Shown: in pieces, positions 21,781 to 31,700 of the stretch | Numbering within the stretch: the first letter of the stretch is position 1 | Layout of the letters: each line of letters opens with the position of its first letter | NCBI GenBank assembly: GCA_965153355.1 | Contig: OZ231126.1 | Location: 26,412,001-26,476,000 of the forward strand | Direction of reading: 5' to 3' | DNA from: Flaccisagitta enflata | Lineage: Eukaryota > Chaetognatha > Sagittoidea > Aphragmophora | DNA length: 64,000 nt | Notes under the pieces: model-generated | The model's database searches: none | Told to the model about the DNA's origin: nothing | The model's input: only the letters and a program-made list of their open reading frames with translations | Position numbers and translations under genes: made by a program

Positions 21781-22976
21781 CAATGAAAATAAATATCTCT
21801 AAAAGGCTCCTTTTGATGACTTGAAAAGCTCAAAATAACCAAATTTAACAAAATTATTTTATGATATTTTCTAGTTGCATGCGATCGTTGATTTGAGCAA
21901 ATGCACTTTGCTTGGTGGCAAATAATAGTACTTTTAACGATCTTTACAACAGTCACTGATTCTTTTAATGCCTCGTTAATTGATGCATCTATGAAATATC
22001 CAATTGAAAATGCTAGAATATCAAAAAGAAAATTTATGATTTTAACTATCTAGGAAAACATTTTAGCAACACCTTGGAATTTATGGGAATTTCTTTTAAA
22101 AATATCATCCTTTTAATCATTTTCATGATTTTTATGTTTCATGATCTTTTATTTCAATAACAATCCAGGCTGTATCTTGGCAATGTGATTTCTTGAGCTT
22201 ATGTGCTTGGTACTGCATAATTGTGTTTGATAATTCATTAGAGATTTTGTTTCACTGAAAGTTTTCATTGCTTTGCTTGTTATTTCTAAAAGCTTAAAGC
22301 TACAAAAACCTGATTGTGCTTATCTTGTAGATTTTTTGATGTAGATTTTTTTGCTTTTTTTTTAAAAAATCTTTCGCTTTTCAAGAAGCTAAAATAATCT
22401 AAGATTAAGCTATGTCTAATCTTTTTAAGCGGTTTGAGCAACAGGATTAAAGATTTTTTTTTGAAGTAGAATACTTGTATTCTTAAAAGAAGTTTCTAGC
22501 TTTTCTTGAAACAGAGATGTGCTTTGTAGAAGGTGTCACTTAACTTATTTCCTAGATAGCACCTTGTAGATCAAGGTGACCATTTTTATTCTTGCCACTG
22601 TAAAATCTAAATGGTTTGTGATGCTGTATTCTGTCTGATGGCATTAGATCCAATTTTTTCCTTTTAGAAGTCACTAATTTTGTGTTGTTTTTTTTTTAAA
22701 TCCATGTACAATTTAAGAAAATTGAGCCTGACTCTCAATTTGAGCAAAGTAGTAGGTAGGTCATTGACACTATCCAGATTTTAGTTATACTTAGGCTTTT
22801 TGAACGTTATGGGCTTTCAAGTAGGTCCCCCAAGGGAGCTGATCTCTTAGTCTTATTCCTTTATGATTTCCTCGCATAAGGTGACATTGACTTGATTGAA
22901 AATCCAGTACTCCCCTAAAGCTGTATTGGTTTGAATTACAAAAGTATCTAGATTTGAGGCAATTTGGTCCATTTTT
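21781..22976. other. AT-rich intergenic DNA, no gene seen
   Basis: No convincing open frame and no family motif on either strand. It ends at the left arm of FB2. Confidence 0.5.
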
Positions 22977-23740
22977 GGGCAGCGGCCCCGAAGGGGACAA
23001 AGTCCTGTAGGACACAGGGGGACTTTCGTTCGTCCGTCCGTCCGTCCGTCCGTTCGTTATTCCCCCCCCTTCATCAGACCCCTCAGGCCTCAAATCTGGC
23101 CTCTCAGGCCTCAAATCTGGCCTCTCAGGCCTCAAATCCAGCCTCTCAGGCCTCAAATCTGGCCTCCCAGGCCTCAAATCTGGCCTCTCAAGCCTCAAAT
23201 CTGGCCTCTCAGGCCTCTCAGGCCTTGAATCTGGCCTCTCAGGCCTCTCAGGCCTTGAATCTGGCCTCTCATGCCTCAAACCTGGCCTCTTAGGCCTCAA
23301 ATCTGGCTTCTCAGGCCTCAAATCCAAATTCTCAGGCCTCAAACCTGGACTCTCATTCCTCAAACTAGGCCTCTCAGGCCTCAAATCAGCCATCTAAACC
23401 TCAATTTATTGCTCCCAGGCTTCAAATCAGTCCTCTGGCCTTTCAAGCCTTAATCCAGCTCTCTCGAGCCTCAAGTCAGCCCTCTCAAGCTTCCAATTGG
23501 CATTCTCAGGCCTTATATCAGCCTTCTTAGGCCTCAGTTTAGGCTCTTGAATGCCTTCAGTCAGCCCTCTATAGCATCTCATCCACTTCTTCAGGTAGGA
23601 CGAACGAATGTCCCCCTGTGTTCTACAGGACTTCGTCCCCTTCGGGGCCGCTGCCCTGCTTCCCCTCACTCCAATTCACAATCACTCAAAGCAGGGCAAC
23701 GGGTATCGCTGACCACATTTTGCCCTTGGGCGACCTGTTA
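22977..23740 (+). mobile_element. Foldback element FB2 with 21-bp minisatellite core
   Basis: The left arm is GGGCAGCGGCCCCGAAGGGG, ACAAAGTCCTGTAGGACACA, GGGGGACTTTCGTTCGTCCG and GTCC repeats. The right arm is the complement, ending CCCCTTCGGGGCCGCTGCCC at 23655. The core (23075-23400, degenerate to 23560) has about 15 clean copies of CAGGCCTCAAATCTGGCCTCT. The asymmetric tail to 23740 has a GCCCTGCTT...AAGCAGGGC hairpin and ends GGGCGACCTGTTA. The Arg-Pro-Glu-Arg-Pro-Asp reading of the core is a period-21 artefact. Confidence 0.8.
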
Positions 23741-23747
23741 GCCTTTT

Positions 23748-24380
23748 GGGTAGCGGCCCCGAAGGGGACAGAGTCCTGTAGAACACAGGGGGACTTTCGT
23801 TTGTTCGTCAGTTAGTTCGTCCCCCCCCTTATCAGGCCCCTCAGGCCTAAAATCTGGCCTCTCAGGCCTCAAATCCAGCCTCTCAGGCCTCAAATCCAGC
23901 CTCTCAGGCCTCTAATCCAGCCTCTCCGGCCTCAAATCCAGCTTCTCAGGCCTCAAATCCGGCCTCTCAGGCCTCAAATCCGACCTCTCAGGCCTCAAAT
24001 CCGACCTCTCAGGCCTCAAACCTGGCCTTTCAGACCTCAAATTAGGCCTTGCAGGCCTCAAATCAAAATTCCCATGCCTCAAACCTGTCCTCTCATGCCT
24101 AAAATTAGGCCTCAAGTTAGTCCTCTCAAGCTTCCAATTGGCATTTTCAGGCCTTACATCAGCCTTCTTAGACCTCAATTTAAGCTCTTGAAGGCCTTCA
24201 GTCAACCCTCTATGTAGCGCCTCATCCACGTAAGGCAGGACGAATGAAAGTCCCTCTGTGTTCTACCGGACTTTGTCCCCTTCGGGGACACTGCCCTGCT
24301 TCCCCTCACTCCAACTCACAATCACTCAAAGCAGGGCAAAGGGTATCGCTGACCATATATTACCCTTGGGCGACCTGTTA
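23748..24380 (+). mobile_element. Foldback element FB3
   Basis: The same plan as FB2. It has a left arm GGGTAGCGGCCCCGAAGGGG, a core of 21-bp CAGGCCTCAAATCCGGCCTCT-like units (23835-24210) and a right arm ending CCTTCGGGGACACTGCCC. The tail ends GGGCGACCTGTTA at 24380. It begins 7 bp after FB2 ends. Confidence 0.8.
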
Positions 24381-24439
24381 AGCCCTTGCATGGATCACCA
24401 ATGAATCCCCAATTATGCTTTTGTTTCCATTTAGTATCA

Positions 24440-24929
24440 GGAGACAGGAACTGGACAGAAAATTTAGTCATAATTTTGCTTGTTTTTGGTTACTTTGAGC
24501 CCATTGAGACTCTTGGAGGGGTCTTCAAGGGGTCTTTTATCATAATTTTCATCTCCCCAGAGCTTCCCTATGTCACATGATAGTGACTTAACATAAAATT
24601 CTGCCCTCCCTTGAAATTGGACCGCTTTAACTGATAATGATATCAGAATTTTGATTTTTTTACATCTTTTTAGTTCATTTTGAGCTTTTTGAGCCCCCAA
24701 ATGGATCTGTAATGGGCCCCTAACCTTCACCTCTGTTCCCAAATAGAATGCCCGTATCAAGTTCCAGTAACTGAACAAAAAAAATTAGCACTACTTTGGA
24801 ATTGGATCATTTTGATTACCAAAAACGCTAAAATTTTGATTGTTTTGGGCCATTTTGAGCTTTTTGAGCCCCCAGAATAGACTCCCAAGGGGCCCTTGGC
24901 CGTTGTTTTATTCCCCCTACAGGTTTTTT
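24440..24929. repeat. Diverged tandem repeat, ~170-190 bp
   Basis: The motif CATTTTGAGCTTTTTGAGCCC and then a GGGGCCC-type block recur about every 180 bases, with TTG(A/G)AATTGGA between. A third, weaker copy begins at 24480. The sequence right of FB4 (25551) resumes a related pattern, so FB4 seems inserted in this repeat. Confidence 0.5.
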
Positions 24930-25550
24930 TGCAGCGGCCCTGAAGGGGACAAAGTCCTGTAGAACACAGGGGGACTTTCGTTCGTCCTTCCGTCCTTCCG
25001 TCCGTTTGTCCCCCCCCCAGGCCCTCTCAGGCCTAAAATCCACCCTCTCAGGCCTGAAATATGCCCTCTCAGGCCTTGAATCTGCCCTCTCAAGCCCTAA
25101 ATCTGCCCTCTCAGGCCTGAAATCTGCCCTCTCAGGTCTAAAATCTGCCCTCTCAGGCCTGAAATCTGCCCTCTTAGGTCTGAAATCTGCCCTCTCAGGT
25201 TTAAAATCTGCCCTCTCAGGCCTGAAATCTGCCCTCTCAGGCCTGAAATCTGCCCTTTCAGGCCTGAAATCTGCCCTCTCAGGCCTGAAATCTGCCCTCT
25301 CAGATTCAAAGCCTGAGAGGGCAGATTTCAAACTTGAGAGGGTAGATTTCAGGCCTGAGAGGGCAGATTTCAGGCCTGAGAGAGCCTAGGGGGGACGGAT
25401 GGACGGACGGACGAACGAAAGTCCCCCTGTGTTCTACAGGACTTCGTCCCCTTCGGGGCCGCTGCCCTGCTTCCTCTTACGCCAATTCAAAATCATGCAA
25501 AGCAGGGCAACGGGTATCGCTGACCACATATTGCCCTTGGGCGACCTGTT
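24930..25550 (+). mobile_element. Foldback element FB4 with an orientation switch in its core
   Basis: The arms are as in FB2 (GCAGCGGCCCTGAAGGGGAC at left, complement ending at 25468), and the tail ends GGGCGACCTGTT at 25550. The core has about 13 units of CAGGCCTGAAATCTGCCCTCT, then flips at about 25303 to four units in the opposite sense (GCCTGAGAGGGCAGATTTC) before the right arm. Confidence 0.8.
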
Positions 25551-26539
25551 TGTATTAGGTTTCAATTACTGTGATAGAAAATTAACACTCCTTTGAAGTA
25601 TAATCATCAAAGTTATCAAAAACGCCTGATTTTAGTTATTTCAAGTGTGGACACATTTCTCGCAGGTTCCGATCTAATTCATAACAATATCAATATATCA
25701 AGAATGCCTTCACCTAGTAACCTCAAATTTTAGAGGTAGGCACAGAACTTCATGCTCTTTCAGATGATACCACAGGAGAACCACTGAAGAATCACATATC
25801 TGCATAACTTACTGTGGAACATAGTGTGACACAAGTGTGACAGGGTGTGGACACATTTCTTATAGCTCTTTCAAAAACATATATCTCTGGACTGAGAGAT
25901 CACAAGGACATAAAATTTGGCATGTATACTCCCATATGTCTTTTTTCAACAGGCAAAAGAAAAAAAATCTTAAAAGATAAGGCAAAATGACTTTTTTGAT
26001 GACCAAAACAAATTTTTTGATAATATTGATTAAAACTGGGATTTCTCGAAAAAACGCTGTAGTTGCAAATTTGACACACTGAATGATCACCTATCAACAC
26101 AAGATTTTAGGTACTTTTAACCACAATCAGAATAAAGGAAAATGACCTATTTTCACCCAGGTTTTTTATTTCTTTGATACCTGTTAGGGTTGTTATTATC
26201 AATGGGACAAAAGGGTGACCCACAAAAATGGGTCAAATTAGCCCCTTTTAGGCCACATACACTTAAAGTAAGCTACTCCTGGAGATAAGTGGCTGTTTCT
26301 CAAGTTGTTTCTGATATCTAGGAACCTATAAAAACACTTTATCTTAGAAAAATACTGAATAAGGATAGATTATTTGTTATCATATCAGGGCATTTCCTTG
26401 GCCCGCCGTTTCCTGAATCATGCCAAAAGTTTCCTATGGTTTATATGGTATTTCAAATCAAGAACGCTCTAAGTACGTTGAAGGCTTCATTTGGCCTTGA
26501 AAAAAAGAACATGAAGCCTTCAAAAAAAAAAAAGAAAGT
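25551..26539. other. AT-rich intergenic DNA, no gene seen
   Basis: The phrase GTGTGGACACATTTCT occurs at about 25648 and 25847. No coding frame with family motifs was found. Confidence 0.5.
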
Positions 26540-26745
26540 GTATGGCTACTTCTTGGAGCCGTAGAGCTGACTAGTGGCCTGGGAAGGCCTGGGAAGGCAA
26601 GGACGGATGTGAGATTTGATTGATTTTAGGCAAGAAAGTGCATTTTGCCAAATCAACACCAAAAAAAGTAAGAAGGGGATCGACGCACGGATGTATGGAT
26701 GAAGAGACAAAGCGGGTTGTAGAGTCACGTGCACGCGACTAAAAA
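26540..26745 (+). mobile_element. HE-family element, diverged 5' half
   Basis: The end is typical: GGATGAAGAGACAAAGCGGG, TTGTAGAGTCACGTGCACGC and GACTAAAAA, forming a terminal hairpin. The 5' half is only weakly similar to the family. It lies just downstream of gene E. Confidence 0.6.
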
Positions 26746-26773
26746 GAAATAATCAACCGTTAGTAATCATGCG

Positions 26774-27241
26774 TTAAAACATCATCAAAACTCTCATTCC
26801 GAATGTCAATCTGCGATTAAAGCGGACAACAAAATCCATGCAAAAGTAAACGAAAAACATAAAAAAGGCACTGAAAAAAGTAAACAGCAAAAAAGAAATC
26901 CACAAATTCCATGGAAATAACAAAATACACTCTATAGTAAAATTGGCGCGAGGATATCGAGGAGCAAGAATGTATTTCTCTAGAGGTATAAATAATACAT
27001 AAAGATGTATGGAGTAAAAGAGGTAGTTTCTCACAGGCCAAAGTAGCGGTGGTTGCACTCTTTTGGTCAGCCAAGCGTCGTAATCATACCAATATCTACT
27101 GTAAATACGATCGATTGAGTACATAATATGCTCCTCAAATTCAGCTACTTTTTTTGGTCTCCGAAGCGGTTCAATTAGGGGTGTAGAATAGAGGGAGAAC
27201 CATGTTCTTTCCCTAACTTTAAGATGATATCTACACATCAA
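26774..27241 (-). CDS. Family gene E: C-terminal membrane exon, 5' side in satellite array
   Basis: A 155-codon minus-strand frame ends at TAA 26774. From PLRRPKKVAEFEEH onward it aligns without gaps to the C-terminal part of gene B: PLWKPLKVTEF, then LLWPVRNYLF/LFWTVRCNYH and LEKYILAP/LDEYLVTP. It contains two strong membrane segments (about residues 68-88 and 105-140). The ATG at 27241 is probably not the true start. The frame stays open a little further, to about 27283, and a pyrimidine-rich CTCTCACTAG at about 27262 could be a splice acceptor. The first ~20 residues (RYHLKVRERTWFSLYSTP) lie inside satellite unit 1. Upstream exons, if any, would be beyond the array and outside the window. 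It could be a live last exon or a truncated relic. Confidence 0.6.
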   Translation of the reverse strand: MMCRYHLKVRERTWFSLYSTPLIEPLRRPKKVAEFEEHIMYSIDRIYSRYWYDYDAWLTKRVQPPLLWPVRNYLFYSIHLYVLFIPLEKYILAPRYPRANFTIECILLFPWNLWISFLLFTFFSAFFMFFVYFCMDFVVRFNRRLTFGMRVLMMF

Positions 27242-28705
27242 CCAATACTTTTGAAACCTAGTGAGAGGGTCTGTTCATAGTTTAGGATGTGAGTGAACAC
27301 ATCATGAAAAAAAAACTGAACATTTTTCAATCATATGGCCGTACGGCCTCTCGACAAGGAAAGCCTGGAATTTTTAAGCAAATCCCCTCAATTTTCAAAG
27401 GCCAATTTGACTGACTTAAACCTAATAGGAAAGCTTGAGATTGAACATAAGAACATCCATGCTACAACACGGCGGATCAATATCAAAATTTCAAAGATCA
27501 GGCCTGGTAAATTTTCAGGATTAAGGAGCGAAAAGTGAATGTAGTGATATAGCATATACCCTTTTTTCACTCCAAACGCTTCAAAATCCTAATAGGTTAA
27601 CCATTTTGGAGGTTTTTTTGCTCTGAGCGCTTCCTCTTAATGTTTACTTTGGAAGAGTTTACCACAAGAAAATAGATCCCGCAAAAAATTCAAATTTAAG
27701 CGCTCAAACAACTGTGACTCAGTTGCGGCATGATTCTCCGGTAGTCTACGCCCTTTATAAGGGGGTTTTTTCAGCATTTTGGGTGGTTTGTCTATGGTAA
27801 TGGATAGTCAAGAAGGGGAAATGACACTAGGAAAAAAATTGGGTCAAAAAGTTCAATCGTTTTGGAAATATAAGCGTTTTTATCTTTTTAAGATGTGATA
27901 TATAATATATCATATGAAATATAGGTTACAATGAGTTTTTTTAGCATTTTGGGTGGTTGGTCAATGGTAATGGATAGTGCTCAGGAAAAAATAACATTAG
28001 AAAAAAGAATCAGGTCAAAAAACTGATTTTTTCTTAAGTTAGAAGCGATTTTTGCCTTTTTATAATATGATATTTATAAGTAAGAATGGACATGCTTAAT
28101 CAATGAATATTGACTTTAAAATTAAAAATTTGAGTTATCTGAGTCCAAACCATCATAATTCAGTAAGACCAAAGATAGATTTGCAAATTTAAAGGAAAAC
28201 AAACACCCTAATGTTTATGTAGAGTCACCTGTTTTTTTCAGCATTTTGGGTGGTTTGTCTATGGTAATGGATAGTCAAGAAGGGGAAATGACACTAGGAA
28301 AAAAAATTGGGTCAAAAAGTTCAATCGTTTTGAAATATAAGCGTTTTTGTCTTTTTAAGATGTGATATATAATATATCATATGAAATATAGGTTACAATG
28401 AGTTTTTTTAGCATTTTGGGTGGTTGGTCAATGGTAATGGATAGTGCACAGGAAAAAATGACATTAGAAAAAAGAATCAGGTCAAAAAACTGATTTTTTC
28501 TTAAGTTAGAAGCGATTTTTGCCTTTTTATAATATGATATTTATAATTAATAATGGACATGCTTAATCAATGAATATTGACTTTAAAATTGAAAATTTGA
28601 GTTATCTGAGTCCAAACCAGCATAATTCAGTAAGACCAAAGATAGATTAGCAAATTTAAAGGAAAACAAACACCCTAATGTTTATGTAGAGTCACCTGTT
28701 TTAAA
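27178..28705 (+). repeat. Satellite unit 1, showing nested structure
   Basis: The first ~580 bp are single-copy within the unit and include the palindrome GGCCGTACGGCC. The rest is two copies of a roughly 470-bp module. Each module has two related boxes starting at AGCATTTTGGGTGGTT (27773 and 27953; 28240 and 28410), then a linker ending ATGTTTATGTAGAGTCACCTG (split). Box 1 typically reads GGATAGTCAAGAAGGGG and box 2 GGATAGTG(C)(T/A)CAGGAAA. The unit's first ~65 bases are part of the gene E frame on the minus strand. Confidence 0.85.
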
Positions 28706-31700
28706 GGGTGTAGAATAGAGGGAGAACCATGTTCTTTCCCTAACTTTAAGATGATATCTACGCATCAACCAATACTTTTGAAACCTAGTGAGAGGGTCTG
28801 TTCATAGTTTAGGATGTGAGTGAACACATCATGAAAAAAAACTGAACATTTTTCAATCATATGGCCGTACGGCCTCTCGACAAGGAAAGCCTGGAATTTT
28901 TAAGCAAATCCCCTCAATTTTCAAAGGCCAATTTGACTGACTTAAACCTAATAGGAAAGCTTGAGATTGAACATAAGAACATCCATGCTACAACACGGCG
29001 GATCAATATCAAAATTTCAAAGATCAGGCCTGGTAAATTTTCAGGATTAAGGAGCGAAAAGTGAATGTAGTGATATAGCATATACCCTTTTTTCACTCCA
29101 AACGCTTCAAAATCCTAATAGGTTAACCATTTTGGAGGTTTTTTTTGCTCTGAGCGCTTCCTCTTAATGTTTACTTTGGAAGAGTCTACCACAAGAAAAT
29201 AGATCCCGCAAAAAAATTCAAATTTAAGCGCTCAAACAACTGTGACTCAGTTGCGGCATGATTCTCCGGTAGTCTACGCCCTTTATAAGGGGGGTTTTTT
29301 CAGCATTTTGGGTGGTTTGTCTATGGTAATGGATAGTCAAGAAGGGGAAATGACACTAGGAAAAAAATTGGGTCAAAAAGTTCAATCGTTTTGGAAATAT
29401 AAGCGTTTTTATCTTTTTAAGATGTGATATATAATATATCATATGAAATATAGGTTACAATGAGTTTTTTTAGCATTTTGGGTGGTTGGTCAATGGTAAT
29501 GGATAGTGCTCAGGAAAAAATAACATTAGGAAAAAGAATCAGGTCAAAAAACTGATTTTTTCTTAAGTTAGAAGCGATTTTTGCCTTTTTATAATATGAT
29601 ATTTATAAGTAAGAATGGACATGCTTAATCAATGAATATTGACTTTAAAATTGAAAATTTGAGTTATCTGAGTCCAAACCATCATAATTCAGTAAGACCA
29701 AAGATAGATTTGCAAATTTAAAGGAAAACAAACACCCTAATGTTTATGTAGAGTCACCTGTTTTATTTTTTTCAGCATTTTGGGTGGTTTGTCTATGGTA
29801 ATGGATAGTCAAGAAGGGGAAATGACACTAGGAAAAAAAATTGGGTCAAAAAGTTCAATCGTTTTGGAAATATAAGCGTTTTTGTCTTTTTAAGATGTGA
29901 TATATAATATATCATATGAAATATAGGTTACAATGGGTTTTTTTAGCATTTTGGGTGGTTGGTCAATGGCAATGGATAGTGCACAGGAAAAAATGACATT
30001 AGAAAAAAGAATCAGGTCAAAAAACTGATTTTTTCTTAAGTTAGAAGCGATTTTTGCCTTTTTATAATATGATATTTATAATCAATAATGGACATGCTTA
30101 ATCAATGAATATTGACTTTAAAATTGAAAATTTGAGTTATCTGAGTCCAAACAATCATAATTTAGTAAGACCAAAGATAGATTTGCAAATTTAAAGGAAA
30201 ACAAACACCCTAATGTTTATGTAGAGTCACCTGTTTTAAAGGGTGTAGAATAGAGGGAGAACCATGTTCTTTCCCTAACTTTAAGATGATATCTACGCAT
30301 CAACCAATACTTTTGAAACCTAGTGAGAGGGTCTGTTCATAGTTTAGGATGTGAGTGAACACATCATGAAAAAAAACTGAACATTTTTCAATCATATGGC
30401 CGTACGGCCTCTCGACAAGGAAAGCCTGGAATTTTTAAGCAAATCCCCTCAATTTTCAAAGGCCAATTTGACTGACTTAAACCTAATAGGAAAGCTTGAG
30501 ATTGAACATAAGAACATCCATGCTACAACACGGCGCATCAATATCAAAATTTCAAAGATCAGGCCTGGTAAATTTTCAAGATTAAGGAGCGAAAAGTGAA
30601 TGTAGTGATATAGCATATACCTTTTTTTCACTCCAAACGCTTCAAAATCCTAATAGGTTAACCATTTTTGAGGTTTTTTTTGCTCTGAGCGCTTCCTCTT
30701 AATGTTTACTTTGGAAGAGTTTACCACAAGAAAATAGATCCCGCAAAAAAATTCAAATTTAAGCGCTCAAACAACTGTGACTCAGTTGCGGCATGATTCT
30801 CCGGTAGTCTACGCCCTTTATAAGGGGGGTTTTTTCAGCATTTTGGGTGGTTTGTCTATGGTAATGGATAGTCAAGAAGGGGAAATGACACTAGAAAAAA
30901 AAATTGGGTCAAAAAGTTCAATCGTTTTGAAAATATAAGCGTTTTTGTCTTTTTAAGATGTGATATATAATATATCATCTGAAATATAGGTTACAATGAG
31001 TTTTTTTAGCATTTTGGGTGGTTGGTCAATGGTAATGGATAGTGCACAGGAAAAAATAACATTAGAAAAAAGAATCAGGTCAAAAAACTGATTTTTTCTT
31101 AAGTTAGAAGCGATTTTTGCCTTTTTATAATATGATATTTATAATTAATAATGGACATGCTTAATCAATGAATATTGACTTTAAAATTGAAAATTTGAGT
31201 TATCTGAGTCCAAACCAGCATAATTCAGTAAGACCAAAGATAGATTAGCAAATTTAAAGGAAAACAAACACCTAATGTTTATGTAGAGTCACCTGTTTTA
31301 TAAGAGGGTTTTTTTCAGCATTTTGGGTGGTTTGTCTATGGTAATGGATAGTCAAGAAGGGGAAATGACACTAGGAAAAAAAATTGGGTCAAAAAGTTCA
31401 ATCGTTTTGGAAATATAATCGTTTTTGTCTTTTTAAGATGTGATATATAATATATCATATGAAATATAGGTTACAATGAGTTTTTTTAGCATTTTGGGTG
31501 GTTGGTCAATGGTAATGGATAGTGCACAGGAAAAAATGACATTAGAAAAAAGAATCAGGTCAAAAAACTGATTTTTTCTTAAGTTAGAAGCGATTTTTGC
31601 CTTTTTATAATATGATATTTATAATTAATAATGGACATGCTTAATCAATGAATATTGACTTTAAAATTGAAAATTTGAGTTATCTGAGTCCAAACCAGCA

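Noticed and set aside
22791-25389. Long frames rich in R-P-E-R-P-D or S-Q-A-S-N-L-A over the foldback cores
   Set aside because: The core unit is 21 bp, a multiple of three, so any frame without a stop in one unit stays open throughout. Several frames on both strands are open at once.
22977-25468. Minisatellite cores considered as CRISPR arrays
   Set aside because: Units are contiguous with no unique spacers, lie between inverted arms, and the genome is eukaryotic.
26546-26734. A 62-residue minus-strand frame next to gene E
   Set aside because: It lies entirely within an HE-family repeat, and similar frames appear in other copies.
27335-27538. A 67-residue frame (MAVRPLDKESLEF...) repeated in most satellite units, and a 60-residue frame on the other strand
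   Set aside because: Both frames persist because the units are nearly identical. Indels break them in diverged units (for example at 33550 and 38050), there is no third-position pattern, and no known domain is visible.
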